A DNA stretch of 64,000 bases, taken from positions 1-64,000 of the forward strand of contig NZ_QKMF01000019.1 in assembly GCF_003208435.1 (NCBI RefSeq). The letters are read 5' to 3'. Below are positions 27,824 to 37,455 of this stretch, piece after piece. A program made the position numbers and the translations under genes. Every line of letters begins with the position of its first letter. The stretch's first letter is position 1. The stretch is from Pelagimonas varians (lineage in GTDB: Bacteria > Pseudomonadota > Alphaproteobacteria > Rhodobacterales > Rhodobacteraceae). Under the pieces are notes generated by a model, which was given only the letters and a program-made list of their open reading frames with translations, ran no database searches and was not told where the DNA came from.

Positions 27824-27977
27824 GGTCTCCCTACACTGCGCCAGTTTTTGGGCGCTTAACGGTGAGTGTTCCCGCGAAACGCGCGGTAATCAAGCCTCTG
27901 TCGCACAATCCACTCTGGTTCTGCATCGCAGCGACTGATACACCGTCGCGAAATATTCTTGCGTGGAGGATGCTGAT

Positions 27978-28811
27978 ATGAGCGCGACTGCAAAGAAACG
28001 GGCCCCGATGCCGGATGATATTCGGGCCCGCAAGGGGGGCGAACCGCTGGTCAGCCTGACCGCGTATACAACGCAGATGGCAGAACTGATGGACGCACAT
28101 TGCGATTTCGTTCTGGTTGGCGACAGCGTTGGAATGGTGTTGCACGGCTTGCCTTCGACCTTGGGTGTGACGATGGAGATGATGATCATGCACGGGCAGG
28201 CCGTGGCGCGGGGATTGTCCAGCGCGATGATGGTCGTTGATATGCCTTTCGGATCATACGAAGAAAGCCCACAGCAAGCGTTTCGCAATGCAGCGCGGAT
28301 CATGTCTGAAACCGGCGCGGCAGCGGTCAAACTTGAGGGCGGCGTGACAATGGCTGAAACCATCGCGTTTCTAGTGGCGCGCGGCATTCCGGTGATGGCG
28401 CATATCGGGCTGACTCCGCAATCGATCAACACATTAGGCGGGTACAAGGTACAAGGGCGCGGCGATGCTGGCGACGCTTTACTGGCAGACGCGCAGGCAG
28501 TTTCCGAGGCCGGGGCCTTTGCCGTGGTTTTGGAAAAAGTGCCCGCGACGCTGGCGGACACAGTGACAGCAGCGGTTGCGATTCCGACGATTGGAATCGG
28601 GGCATCGGCAGGCTGCGACGGGCAGATTTTGGTTGTGGACGACATGATTGGATTGTTCACAGCCTTCAAAGCGAAATTCGTCAAACGCTACGCAAATCTG
28701 GGTGCGGATGCAGAGGCGGCTTTTGCCGAATACGCCCGCGAGGTGCGCGCGCGCGAGTTTCCTGCGGTTGAGCATTTGTTTGCGGATACGTTGCCGGAGA
28801 AAAACAAATGA
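27978..28811 (+). CDS. panB: 3-methyl-2-oxobutanoate hydroxymethyltransferase
   Basis: 277 residues. PanB transfers a hydroxymethyl group from methylenetetrahydrofolate to 2-oxoisovalerate, giving ketopantoate for pantothenate/CoA synthesis. Conserved blocks: [74 protein letters not shown] and [17 protein letters not shown]. The start at 27978 is set by GGAGGA seven bases upstream. Stop overlaps the panC start (ATGA), so panB and panC are a coupled two-gene operon. Confidence 0.96.
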   Translation: MSATAKKRAPMPDDIRARKGGEPLVSLTAYTTQMAELMDAHCDFVLVGDSVGMVLHGLPSTLGVTMEMMIMHGQAVARGLSSAMMVVDMPFGSYEESPQQAFRNAARIMSETGAAAVKLEGGVTMAETIAFLVARGIPVMAHIGLTPQSINTLGGYKVQGRGDAGDALLADAQAVSEAGAFAVVLEKVPATLADTVTAAVAIPTIGIGASAGCDGQILVVDDMIGLFTAFKAKFVKRYANLGADAEAAFAEYAREVRAREFPAVEHLFADTLPEKNK

Positions 28812-29650
28812 TCCCGCCTATTGTCCGAACAAAGGCAGAGTTGCGCGCACAGGTTGCGAATTGGAAAGCAGCAGGTGAAACCGTGGGTGTTGTGCCAACG
28901 ATGGGAGCGTTGCATCAGGGGCACCTGAGTCTTGTTCGCGCTGCTGAAGAGGCGTGTGATCGGGTGATTGTGACGATTTTTGTGAACCCCAAGCAGTTCA
29001 ATAATCCGGAGGATTTGGAAAATTATCCCCGCACAGAGAATGAGGATGCGCAAAAGCTGTCCCATCACCGCGTGGATATGGTTTATGTTCCGGGGCCAGA
29101 TGAAATTTATCCGGCTGGCTTTGCCACAAACATTTCAATTTCAGGGCTGACCGAAGTGCTGTGCGGGGCCCATCGGCCGGGCCATTTTGACGGTGTTGCG
29201 ACGGTTGTGACCAAGCTTTTCACCCAGACCCGTGCCGATCAGGCGTTTTTTGGCGAAAAGGATTTCCAGCAATTGCAGGTGGTGACACGGTTGGCAGTTG
29301 ATTTGGATTTGATGACCAAGGTTGTTGGATGCCCGACAATTCGGGAAGAAGATGGATTGGCAATGTCGTCGCGCAATCTCTTGTTGTCAGACCGTGCTCG
29401 TATCAAGGCACCTGTGCTCAGCGAAACCATGGAGGATATGGCAGATGGGTTGCGGGCGGGTCAAACGTTGGCCGAGTTGAAAGCTGATGCGGAAAAACGG
29501 ATATTGGCGGCAGGCTTCAATAAGGTGGAATATCTTGACCTGCGCGCCTGCGATGACCTGAGCCTGCTTGAGACCCCGACGCGACCTGCGCGACTATTGG
29601 CGGCCGTCTGGTTGGCGGGCGTTAGGCTGATCGACAATATCGCAGTGTGA
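28808..29650 (+). CDS. panC: Pantoate--beta-alanine ligase (pantothenate synthetase)
   Basis: 280 residues. It condenses pantoate with beta-alanine using ATP. The HIGH-type motif appears as [19 protein letters not shown] (near 29-47), and the conserved [30 protein letters not shown] and [12 protein letters not shown] (KMSKS-equivalent region) are present. Overlaps panB by four bases. The gene ends just before a structured intergenic element (29653-29715). Confidence 0.96.
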   Translation: MIPPIVRTKAELRAQVANWKAAGETVGVVPTMGALHQGHLSLVRAAEEACDRVIVTIFVNPKQFNNPEDLENYPRTENEDAQKLSHHRVDMVYVPGPDEIYPAGFATNISISGLTEVLCGAHRPGHFDGVATVVTKLFTQTRADQAFFGEKDFQQLQVVTRLAVDLDLMTKVVGCPTIREEDGLAMSSRNLLLSDRARIKAPVLSETMEDMADGLRAGQTLAELKADAEKRILAAGFNKVEYLDLRACDDLSLLETPTRPARLLAAVWLAGVRLIDNIAV

Positions 29651-29652
29651 AA

Positions 29653-29715
29653 GGTGGGTGGGCTTGCCGTTGGCAAGCCGCTGTTTTGGCGAGGCCAAAA
29701 ATCGCCCCACCCACC
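29653..29715. terminator. Three-way-junction-like intergenic structure between convergent genes
   Basis: Outer arms GGTGGGTG (29653-29660) and CACCCACC (29708-29715) are perfectly complementary. Inside are two hairpins: GGCTTGCC/GGCAAGCC (29661-29668 with 29672-29679) and TTTTGGC/GCCAAAA (29684-29690 with 29694-29700), each with a 3-nt loop. It fills nearly the whole gap between panC and the convergent M20 gene. Probably a bidirectional 3'-end element; no long T-run is present. Confidence 0.55.
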
Positions 29716-29726
29716 ATCCCGCAACG

Positions 29727-31013
29727 CTAAGACAGCAGTAGTTTTTGCAAGCTGCGGGCCATGACTTTGGCGCTGTCCAGCATATCGCCAACCTCAATAA
29801 ATTCGTCAGGCTTGTGGGCCATTTCCAGATCACCGGGGCCGTAGGCGATGCAATTCTTTAGCGTCCCGATCCGGTCTATATGCTTTTGGTCATAACTGCC
29901 GGGCGAGGCGACATAGTCGGGGTCCTGACCTAAAACATCTCGAATGGCTGCGCTGACTGTTTCCACAACAGGCGCATCTTTGGCTGTCATAGAAGGGATC
30001 ACACGGTTGATTTCGCGCAATTCATAGTCAAACCCCGGGCGGTTGGTTTTCAGATCATCCAAAAGGCCGACAATTTCGGTCTGCGTGGCATCAATCCCTT
30101 CTTCGATCAAAAACCGCCGATCAATCACGATCCTGCAACTGTCAGGCACACAATGCGCAGGCAGGCCTGTGTAATCAGCGGGTTGTTCCGGCTGACCGCC
30201 GTGGATGGAATTGATGTTCATCGTTGATTGTCGTGCACCGTCGGGGATCACCGGCATATCTGTCCAACGCGCGGCCATGGCCGGGTACAATTTTTCCTCA
30301 AACGTATCCAGAACCGCCGCCATGTGTCGTACCGCGCAATCGCCCAGAAAGGGCATGCAGCCATGGGCAATTTCACCCTTGGTTTCGATTTCTGCCCACC
30401 ATCCACCGCGATGGCCAAGGCAAATCCGATCGTGCCCCAACGGCTCCGGGATGATCACATGCTGCACACGTTTGGGGTCAAAATATCCCTGCTCGGCCAA
30501 ATAGGCGACGCCGCCATAGCCGCCAGATTCTTCATCCGCGGTGCCGCTGATTTCGATAGCGCCCCTATAGTCCGGGTGCGCTTCGATAAAGGCTTCTGCT
30601 GCGATGATTGATGAGGCAAGCCCGCCTTTCATGTCGCAGGCACCGCGCCCATAAATCCGGCCATCTTCCAGCGCACCGCCAAAGGGATCGCGTGTCCAGC
30701 CGTGGCCGACTTCGACCACATCTGTGTGGGAATTAAAGTGGACGCAATCGCCGGAGGATGCCCCTTCGCGGCGGGCAACCATATTCCAGCGTGGATAGCG
30801 GTCACTGTCTCCGGGTGCCTCAAAGGCACGCACTAAAGTGCAAGAAAATCCTTTATTCTCCAGACGCTTGGATAAGTATTCGCATATGTCGCGATAGTTT
30901 TCTCCAGGCGGGTTCAAGGTCGGGATGCGGATCAATTCTTGGGTCAATGCGATCAAATCATCGCGCTTGCCGTCTATCCTGCTGCTGATCGCCTGAAAAT
31001 CATTGTTGCTCAT
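29727..31013 (-). CDS. M20 family deacylase (ArgE/DapE-like)
   Basis: 428-residue zinc-dependent amidohydrolase. Metal-binding and catalytic blocks are visible: HFNSHTDVVEVGHGW (His and Asp), GRGACDMKGGLASSI, ISGTADEESGGYGG (catalytic Glu), IIPEPLGHD and a C-terminal GPGDLEMAHKPDEFI (last metal His). The family removes acyl groups from amino-acid derivatives such as N-acetylornithine or N-succinyl-diaminopimelate; the exact substrate is not assignable. GGAGG stands five bases before the ATG. It lies 49 bases downstream of the DUF2125 gene on the same strand and may be cotranscribed. Confidence 0.87.
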   Translation of the reverse strand: MSNNDFQAISSRIDGKRDDLIALTQELIRIPTLNPPGENYRDICEYLSKRLENKGFSCTLVRAFEAPGDSDRYPRWNMVARREGASSGDCVHFNSHTDVVEVGHGWTRDPFGGALEDGRIYGRGACDMKGGLASSIIAAEAFIEAHPDYRGAIEISGTADEESGGYGGVAYLAEQGYFDPKRVQHVIIPEPLGHDRICLGHRGGWWAEIETKGEIAHGCMPFLGDCAVRHMAAVLDTFEEKLYPAMAARWTDMPVIPDGARQSTMNINSIHGGQPEQPADYTGLPAHCVPDSCRIVIDRRFLIEEGIDATQTEIVGLLDDLKTNRPGFDYELREINRVIPSMTAKDAPVVETVSAAIRDVLGQDPDYVASPGSYDQKHIDRIGTLKNCIAYGPGDLEMAHKPDEFIEVGDMLDSAKVMARSLQKLLLS

Positions 31014-31062
31014 GTTGCCTCCGAAACCGGAGTGTTTACACGAAGTGCGGGTGATGCAACCC

Positions 31063-32022
31063 CTATGGCATTTGAAACAGGGGCGCAGGCCCGAGCGGGA
31101 TCAATCCCAAGGACATTTGCCCGTTTTGCAGCGTCAATGGCAGGTCCAAAGTGTCGGTGCGCCCTTTGAGGCCTGCCACGATGGACAAGCCCTGAACCAG
31201 CTTTTCGGTGATGCTGCCCGGAAGATGTTGGTCCAGCCGCGCTTGTTCTAACGCGCTTTGCCAATTCACCGCCCTCAAGGTCAGCTTGCCCGAAGCCCGT
31301 CCGGTAGGGGCGATTGTCAAATCCCCGGCGAGATCCAGATCGAGCACAGCCAGCTTATAGGACATCAAGGACACATCGATATGTTCGGGTTGCGGGCGGC
31401 CGTCTTGCAATGCTGATGCGGTCCAGTCTTTGTCAAAGGTGATCACGGTATTGATTTGGGTGTTGTCGACGCGGCCCTCAGCCAGCGGGGTAAGTTTGCC
31501 TTCGGCGCGGGCTATTGAATCGGCAACAAATCCAAATTGATAGAGCTTTTCGTCCTGCCGCAGCAGCGCGGCCTTTGCATTGGCGATGGCGACGCCGTGC
31601 CAGTTCAAAACATCGGCTTCTGCGTTCAGCCGGTCAATTATCCCCTCGTCGGTGAACACAAGGCTGGCCCGCAACCCATCGCTGGTGATTTCATAGGTTT
31701 TTCCAGCGGCTGTGACCGTCTGAACCTCGGGGAAAATTACAATCTTGTGGTCCCGTTTGTAGGTCAGAGCAAAAATTTGGATGAAATCGGCCTCCCAAAG
31801 GGCGTTGGTGTTGGGGTTTGCCAAGGCAATATCGCTGATGGTGACGTCCAACCGGTTGGGAAAACCGCGAACGGCCAAATCACTGTAGCTCGCAACCCAA
31901 CCATCAGCTTCGCGCGCGTTAAACCAGGCTTCTATATCGCCTTTGACGGTTTGCGCCGACCAAAACCACCAACTTGCCCAAGCTGATGCAGCCAGAACAA
32001 CAACCAAGATCAGCCGTTTCAT
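31063..32022 (-). CDS. DUF2125 domain-containing protein
   Basis: 319 residues. An N-terminal signal/anchor (MKRLILVVVLAASAWASWWF) is followed by a beta-rich envelope domain of the DUF2125 type (GDIEAWFNAREADGWVAS, LAVRGFPNRLDVTISDIALA, YKRDHKIVIFPE). This alphaproteobacterial family has no known function; the repeating strands resemble lipid-interacting AsmA/YdgA-like proteins, but that is only an impression. ATG 32022 is preferred (purine-rich AAGGGGG upstream, and it gives the signal peptide at the terminus). It is divergent from chaC. Confidence 0.8.
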   Translation of the reverse strand: MKRLILVVVLAASAWASWWFWSAQTVKGDIEAWFNAREADGWVASYSDLAVRGFPNRLDVTISDIALANPNTNALWEADFIQIFALTYKRDHKIVIFPEVQTVTAAGKTYEITSDGLRASLVFTDEGIIDRLNAEADVLNWHGVAIANAKAALLRQDEKLYQFGFVADSIARAEGKLTPLAEGRVDNTQINTVITFDKDWTASALQDGRPQPEHIDVSLMSYKLAVLDLDLAGDLTIAPTGRASGKLTLRAVNWQSALEQARLDQHLPGSITEKLVQGLSIVAGLKGRTDTLDLPLTLQNGQMSLGLIPLGPAPLFQMP

Positions 32023-32086
32023 AGGTGCCCCCTTTTCCCGCCGCACATGATGGTGTTTACAGCGGTCATTCAACAAGGACCAGACC

Positions 32087-32617
32087 ATGACACTTTGGGT
32101 ATTCGGCTACGCGTCACTTTTATGGAATCCTGGGTTTGAGGTGGTGGAAAGCCAACCGGCACGCCTGACTGGCTATACGCGCAGTTTTTGCATGTACTCG
32201 ATCCACCATCGCGGGACCGAAGACCTTCCCGGTCTCGTCTTGGCGCTGGATGAACATCCCGCTGCGGCCTGTGACGGGTTGGCATTGCGGGCAGCACCGG
32301 GGACTGAAGAGGCCGCGCTGGAATACTTGCGCGAACGGGAATTGGTCTCTGCCGCCTATCTAGAGCGGTTTTTGCAGGTGGATTTGCAAGATGGCCGCAC
32401 AGCCGAAGCGGTTTCCTATGTGATTGATCGCGATCATGTCCAATACACCGGTGAATTGTCGTTGGAACGGCAGGCGCAAATCATTGCCAAGGCCGATGGC
32501 GGGCGCGGCCCGAATTGCGAATATCTTTACAATACTGCTGCACATTTGGACGAATTGGGTGTCCCTGATGCGGATTTGCATTGGTTGACGCAGCGGGTCA
32601 AAGACCTGCGTGCATAA
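32087..32617 (+). CDS. Gamma-glutamylcyclotransferase, ChaC type
   Basis: 176 residues. The N-terminal substrate-binding loop WVFGYASLLWNPGF is diagnostic of ChaC proteins, and the C-terminal GGRGPNCEYLYNTAAHL matches the family. ChaC enzymes cleave glutathione to 5-oxoproline and Cys-Gly in the cytosol. A catalytic Glu is expected mid-protein; ERELVSAAYLERF lies in that region. AAGGACC precedes the ATG. Divergent from the DUF2125 gene with 64 bases between starts. Confidence 0.88.
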   Translation: MTLWVFGYASLLWNPGFEVVESQPARLTGYTRSFCMYSIHHRGTEDLPGLVLALDEHPAAACDGLALRAAPGTEEAALEYLRERELVSAAYLERFLQVDLQDGRTAEAVSYVIDRDHVQYTGELSLERQAQIIAKADGGRGPNCEYLYNTAAHLDELGVPDADLHWLTQRVKDLRA

Positions 32618-32682
32618 GAGCTTGGCGAAACGTATCTAATTGATTAGGCTCTCGATAACACAACAAAGGCGTCAGGAGTCCG

Positions 32683-33855
32683 ATGGACAAGCCCGACCTA
32701 CAGGCCGAGCCGTATTTTTCGCAACCGATCCGCCAAGTCGTTCTTATGCTGGCGGTTTTGGGGCTATCCATTGCGGGCGCTTTTGTAGCGCTGCCGCGGG
32801 TGCTGCCGGTATTCGAATCCAACCCTGAGCTGAACGGCTTTATCTTCTTTGTCTTTGTTATTGGTGTGCTGGCCTGTTTCTGGCAGGTGGTGCAGCTGAT
32901 GTATTCAGTGCGCTGGATCATGCAGTTTGCCAAACCTGGCGACCAAGGGATGCGCGCCAAAGCTCCATTGCTGTTGGCCCCCTTGGCGACCCTGCTGGGG
33001 CGTCACGATCGCCGGATGCAAATCAACACGGCCTCGACGCGGTCTATCCTTGATTCTGTTGCGACCCGGATTGACGAAGCACGTGAAATCACTCGCTACA
33101 TCGTATCTTTGCTGATCTTCCTTGGCTTGTTGGGAACATTCTATGGGTTGGCGACCACCGTTCCGGCATTGGTCGATACGATTCGCGGCCTTGCCCCGCA
33201 AGAAGGCGAAGAAGGTGTTGCAGTTTTCAATCGCTTGATGACCGGTCTTGAAAGCCAATTGGGCGGGATGGGCGTTGCCTTTGCGTCGTCTCTTTTGGGA
33301 CTAGCCTGTTCTTTGATTGTTGGCTTGCTTGAGCTGTTCGCGGGCCACGGTCAAAACCGGTTCTATCGGGAACTTGAAGAATGGCTAAGCTCGATCACCA
33401 AATTGGGCTTTTCATCGGGCGACGGCGAGGGGCCTGATTTAGGTGCCGCTGGCATCGTTTTGGACAAAATGGCGGACCAAATGGAACGCTTGCAATTGCT
33501 GTTTGCGCGGTCTGAACAGGGACGGGCGGATGTGGACAACCGATTGGCACAGCTGGCGGATTCGCTTGAACGTTTGACTGAGCGGATTGAGGCGACTGCG
33601 CCCACGGCAAACTCCATGGCGCGGATTGCCGAAGGCCAAGAGCTGCTTGCCGAGGCGATTAGGGAAAAAGAAAGCAGCGAAGGGCTGGACGCAGAAAGCC
33701 GGATGCGGCTTCGTTCCATCGACGTGCAAATGTTGCGGATTCTGGAAGAGATTGCGGCCGGCCGCCAAGAAAGCATGGCAGAGCTGCGCACGGATTTGGC
33801 GGCGCTGGGCCGCAAGTTGGGCCAAGCCACCCGTCCGCGTCAGGGCGAGGAGTAA
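32683..33855 (+). CDS. MotA/TolQ/ExbB-like proton channel protein
   Basis: 390 residues. Four membrane helices at about 18-38, 52-76, 139-163 and 196-220. The last two (VSLLIFLGLLGTFYGLATTV and GGMGVAFASSLLGLACSLIV) match the MotA/TolQ/ExbB channel domain. A cytoplasmic loop lies between helices 2 and 3, and the C-terminal 150 residues are helical, probably coiled coil, in the cytoplasm. It would form the ion channel around the single helix of the protein encoded three bases downstream. A role in Ton or Tol transport is unlikely, because the partner is MotB-like with an OmpA domain. Family and topology are clear; the physiological task is not known. Confidence 0.85.
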   Translation: MDKPDLQAEPYFSQPIRQVVLMLAVLGLSIAGAFVALPRVLPVFESNPELNGFIFFVFVIGVLACFWQVVQLMYSVRWIMQFAKPGDQGMRAKAPLLLAPLATLLGRHDRRMQINTASTRSILDSVATRIDEAREITRYIVSLLIFLGLLGTFYGLATTVPALVDTIRGLAPQEGEEGVAVFNRLMTGLESQLGGMGVAFASSLLGLACSLIVGLLELFAGHGQNRFYRELEEWLSSITKLGFSSGDGEGPDLGAAGIVLDKMADQMERLQLLFARSEQGRADVDNRLAQLADSLERLTERIEATAPTANSMARIAEGQELLAEAIREKESSEGLDAESRMRLRSIDVQMLRILEEIAAGRQESMAELRTDLAALGRKLGQATRPRQGEE

Positions 33856-33858
33856 CCC

Positions 33859-36486
33859 ATGGCCTTGTCCCGCCGTACCGGAGCCCGTCTTCAGGCCTCG
33901 ATCTGGCCGGGATTTGTGGATGCAATGACTGGGCTTTTGTTGGTCCTGACCTTTGTGTTGTCGATCTTTATGGCGGTGCAATTTGTGCTGCGCGAAACGA
34001 TCACCGGGCAAGAAACCGAACTGAATACCCTCGCATCTGAGGTTGCGGCGCTGGCTCAGGCCTTGGGTGTGCAAGAGCGCCAGAATACCGCGCTTACCAA
34101 TGAGTTGGGTGAACTGCAGGCGTCTTTGAATACCAATCAAGCTCGTTTGTCGGAACAAGAACAGATCATTGCGTCCTTAACGGCCACACGCGATCGGCAA
34201 GCAGCGGATCTAGACGAGGCCAGCAGCAAAATCGTTTCCTTTGAAGAACAGGTCGCAGGGCTTTTGGCAGAGAAAGACGATCTGACGGTTGCTTTGGGAA
34301 CGGCTCGGTCTGAAATCGATGCGCAGATCGAAACGGCCAAACTTGCGGCAGCGAAACGCGAGGCGCTTGAGGCTGTTTTGGCGGATCTTCAGGCCAAAGC
34401 AGCCGACCAAGAGACTGAAATCGGGTCTTTGACCTCGCAATTGGATGAAACGCAAAAAGCGCTGACAGACGAAGAAGCGCAGCGTCTTGCAGAAGCCAAG
34501 GCAGCAGAGTTGTTGCGCAATGAGCTTGAGAATGCCGGTGCCGAACTGACATCGATGTCCCTTGCATTGGAGGAAGAACGTAAACGCGCCGAGGAAACGT
34601 TGACGCTTTTGGCGGCTGCAAGAGAAGCTGAAGTGGGTTTGAATGCGCAACTGGCAGCGGCGCTGATAGCGGGCGAGACTCAAGCGATCAATTTGCAAGC
34701 GCAGTTAGATACTGCGGAAGCCGAGAAGCGCGCATTGGAGGCGACCCTTGCAGATGTCCGGGCCCAAGGCACGGATGTCAGCGACCGTTTGGTTGCCCTG
34801 CGGGCGGAATTGAACGCTGAGCAAGCGGCCCGCCAACAAGCCGAAGCGGCCTTGAGTGATGAGCAAAAAGCCCGGTCCGAAACCGATCGTGCATTGCAAG
34901 CGGCGCAGCAAAACAGCGGTGTAGCTGAAACTCGTTTGTCGGATTTGTCTGCACAGCTGGCCGCTGCTTTGGCCCAGCTGGATCAGGCGGACAGCCTGCG
35001 GGCCGAGTTAGACAGCTTAGAAGCCCGAAATTCCGATTTGGTAATGCAATTGTCTGCCGCAGAAGGGCAGGTTGTGGACGTCTCGGCAGCCTTGCAAGCC
35101 GCTGAAACAGATCGCCAAAATCTGGAAACTGCGGTGCAGGATGCGCAATCAAAATTTGCCGACGCGCAGGCAGGTCTGGATCGTCTCGATGCGCAAGCTG
35201 CGGAATTGGCGGCGCAACTGCAGGCCTCACAGGATCGCGGCGATATTGGCGATGCACGCTATGTCGAACTTCAGGGCAGGGCGGCAAAACTGCAGTCCGA
35301 ATTGGACGCATCCCAAAAGCGGGCAGACGAACGGTTGGCCAGGATCGAAGCCTTGCAGGGTGAAAATGTGTCGCTTGCCGCGCAACTCTCATCGCTTAGC
35401 GGGCAGGCTGCAGGAGAGGCTGAACTTGTTGCGGCGCGCAATCGTGCGCTTCGGTTGCAGATAGAACTTGATGCTGCCCGAGCCCGCGATGCCAGCCGCG
35501 ATTCGATGATTGCTCAATTGCGTCAGGCCGTGGCGGTCGCCGAGGCACGTGCACTTCAGCAAGACGACGACAGTCGATCTCTGGAAGAACGCTTGGCTGC
35601 GGCCTTGGCGGCCCGTCTCGAAGCGCAAGGATCCGTTGAAGACGTTCGCGCCAAACTGGTCGCCGCGTTGGCCGCTCAGAAATCTGCCGAAACAGATTTG
35701 GACGCGCAGCTGACAGAAGCGGAAGAGAAACAAGTTTTGTTGTCGGAAGCACGGGAAAAGCTCGCATTAAATGTTGAGCGTGCCAGCAAAGCTGAAAAAC
35801 AGGCGGAGTTGCTGAACCAACAGGTGTCTGCCTTGCGTCAGCAATTGGGTGAACTGCAAGCCATTTTGGATGATGCTAAGGTGCGCGATATCCAAGCGCA
35901 GGTACAATTGCAAAATCTCGGGTCAGAGCTCAACGCTGCAATCGCAAGAGTCGCTTCTGAGGAACGTAAACGCCGCATACTTGAAGAGGCTGAGCGTAAG
36001 CGTCTGGAAGAAGAGAAGAAAGACTTAGAGAAATACCGGTCCGAATTCTTTGGACGTCTGCGCGATGTCATCGGTGCCCGCGAAGGCGTGCGGATCGAGG
36101 GCGACCGGTTCGTCTTTTCGTCTGAGGTGTTGTTCCCGCCGGGCGAAACAGAATTGTCAGCGCTCGGAAAGCGTGAAATCTCCAAAGTTGCCAATATCTT
36201 GCGAGCAATTTCTGATGACATTCCTGACGGGATCGATTGGGTGATCCGTGTAGATGGTCACACCGACAATGTACCTGTTCGCCCGGGTGCGGAGTTCACG
36301 GACAACTGGGAGCTAAGCCAAGCACGGGCCCTATCTGTGGTGCGAGTGTTGATAGATTCTTACGGGATTTCACCCAAGCGTCTAGCAGCAAACGGTTTTG
36401 GTGAATTCCAACCGATTAATCCAGAAAACTCTGCAGAAGCCCGGGCCCAAAATCGCCGGATCGAGTTGAAGCTGACAGAGCGCTAA
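33859..36486 (+). CDS. MotB-like PG-binding protein with giant coiled coil and C-terminal OmpA domain
   Basis: 875 residues. A single N-terminal membrane helix (WPGFVDAMTGLLLVLTFVLS, about 16-45) carries Asp21 just inside the membrane, the position of the ion-binding Asp of MotB. About 690 residues of heptad-rich Ala/Glu/Gln/Leu coiled coil follow (about 46-735), then an OmpA/MotB peptidoglycan-binding domain (about 740-875) with VDGHTDNVPV, NWELSQARALSVV, NGFGEFQP and NRRIELKL. It would anchor the channel complex to peptidoglycan. A typical MotB is about 300 residues; a continuous helix of 690 residues would be roughly 100 nm, far wider than the periplasm, so the coil must fold back. It is three bases from the channel gene and convergent with an M23 peptidase gene. 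Confidence 0.85.
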   Translation: MALSRRTGARLQASIWPGFVDAMTGLLLVLTFVLSIFMAVQFVLRETITGQETELNTLASEVAALAQALGVQERQNTALTNELGELQASLNTNQARLSEQEQIIASLTATRDRQAADLDEASSKIVSFEEQVAGLLAEKDDLTVALGTARSEIDAQIETAKLAAAKREALEAVLADLQAKAADQETEIGSLTSQLDETQKALTDEEAQRLAEAKAAELLRNELENAGAELTSMSLALEEERKRAEETLTLLAAAREAEVGLNAQLAAALIAGETQAINLQAQLDTAEAEKRALEATLADVRAQGTDVSDRLVALRAELNAEQAARQQAEAALSDEQKARSETDRALQAAQQNSGVAETRLSDLSAQLAAALAQLDQADSLRAELDSLEARNSDLVMQLSAAEGQVVDVSAALQAAETDRQNLETAVQDAQSKFADAQAGLDRLDAQAAELAAQLQASQDRGDIGDARYVELQGRAAKLQSELDASQKRADERLARIEALQGENVSLAAQLSSLSGQAAGEAELVAARNRALRLQIELDAARARDASRDSMIAQLRQAVAVAEARALQQDDDSRSLEERLAAALAARLEAQGSVEDVRAKLVAALAAQKSAETDLDAQLTEAEEKQVLLSEAREKLALNVERASKAEKQAELLNQQVSALRQQLGELQAILDDAKVRDIQAQVQLQNLGSELNAAIARVASEERKRRILEEAERKRLEEEKKDLEKYRSEFFGRLRDVIGAREGVRIEGDRFVFSSEVLFPPGETELSALGKREISKVANILRAISDDIPDGIDWVIRVDGHTDNVPVRPGAEFTDNWELSQARALSVVRVLIDSYGISPKRLAANGFGEFQPINPENSAEARAQNRRIELKLTER

Positions 36487-36492
36487 ACTTGC

Positions 36493-37455
36493 CTATTCGA
36501 CAACAAGATGTGTGAACCGATGGGCAATTATTTTGCCCTTGCGGGTTAGCCAGATATTGCCAAGGTAGTCGCCGGTTGCCCAACCGTTTCCTGGGGCTTT
36601 GCGGCCAAAAGCCTGCATTTGTTGAATTTTGGGACTTTTCAAAATCATGTCATGGTCAAAAATAATGCCATCCGGTCCGCGCGCCGAGAATCGCAAAACA
36701 TCACCATGCTCTGCGTAGGCAGCATTCATAAACATGACGATTGGTTGACTGTTGGCAATGCGTTCGGCAAGGGCTGTGCCATCTGACACGGCCTTAAGAG
36801 TTGGTACTTGATTTGAAAAACCAGCGGTCAGAAATCCGGTCTGCGTATATGGAATCGGAACTTCCCACATCGAGGCTGAATCCACTTTACACTGATCTAA
36901 CGGGCCAGGTTGAAATGGATCGACAAGGTCGGTTCCTTGCAGAAGCTGAAAGTGTAGATGGGGGTGATTTGTCTGACCGGACAATCCTACCAATCCCAAT
37001 GCATCGCCTCGGGAAACCTGGTCGCCTGGCTGGACTGCGATGGACCCCAATTTCATATGGCAATACCACGTTTGCCATCCATCTGAATGATCCAGCACAA
37101 CTGCATTGCCACAGGCGTTTTGGTCTGTGACACCACGCATCAAGCGGTCGTCTTGCATCTCGTCACGCACGGCACGCACTGTGCCATTTGCAGCAGCGCG
37201 GATTTCGACTCCGTGCTCATAGGCGTCATAGCTGACGAGAGCAAAATCTGTCCCCTTATGCCCGTCGCGTGAATTGAAATTGCAGGCATGATCGGTTTGA
37301 ACGTCGGGCTGTGTGTTGTGATCCACATAGTCGGATATATGGCAGCTGATTCCAATTTCACATTCAATAGGAAGACCCAAGCGAAGCTCCTCCGCTTGGG
37401 TATAAGTAGCACAGGCGGCAATTGCCCCGGCCAAGGCAAGGGCTGAAACACGCAT
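36493..37455 (-). CDS. M23 family metallopeptidase (LytM-type), secreted
   Basis: 320 residues; signal peptide [20 protein letters not shown] with cleavage after QA. The LytM zinc motifs are complete: HKGTDFAL (HxxxD) and HPHLHFQ (HxH), with a GNAVVLDHSDGWQTWYCHM block between. It should cut peptidoglycan cross-bridges or another peptide in the periplasm; the 100-residue C-terminal extension is not recognised. The start codon overlaps the clpA stop (TGATG), so translation is coupled to clpA. It converges with the PG-binding motor gene, ending six bases from it. Confidence 0.85.
   Translation of the reverse strand: MRVSALALAGAIAACATYTQAEELRLGLPIECEIGISCHISDYVDHNTQPDVQTDHACNFNSRDGHKGTDFALVSYDAYEHGVEIRAAANGTVRAVRDEMQDDRLMRGVTDQNACGNAVVLDHSDGWQTWYCHMKLGSIAVQPGDQVSRGDALGLVGLSGQTNHPHLHFQLLQGTDLVDPFQPGPLDQCKVDSASMWEVPIPYTQTGFLTAGFSNQVPTLKAVSDGTALAERIANSQPIVMFMNAAYAEHGDVLRFSARGPDGIIFDHDMILKSPKIQQMQAFGRKAPGNGWATGDYLGNIWLTRKGKIIAHRFTHLVVE

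Noticed and set aside
32683-36486. Zorya anti-phage system
   Set aside because: The channel and MotB-like pair resemble ZorA/ZorB in principle, but no zorC, zorD or zorE gene is adjacent, and the long coil is on the other subunit.
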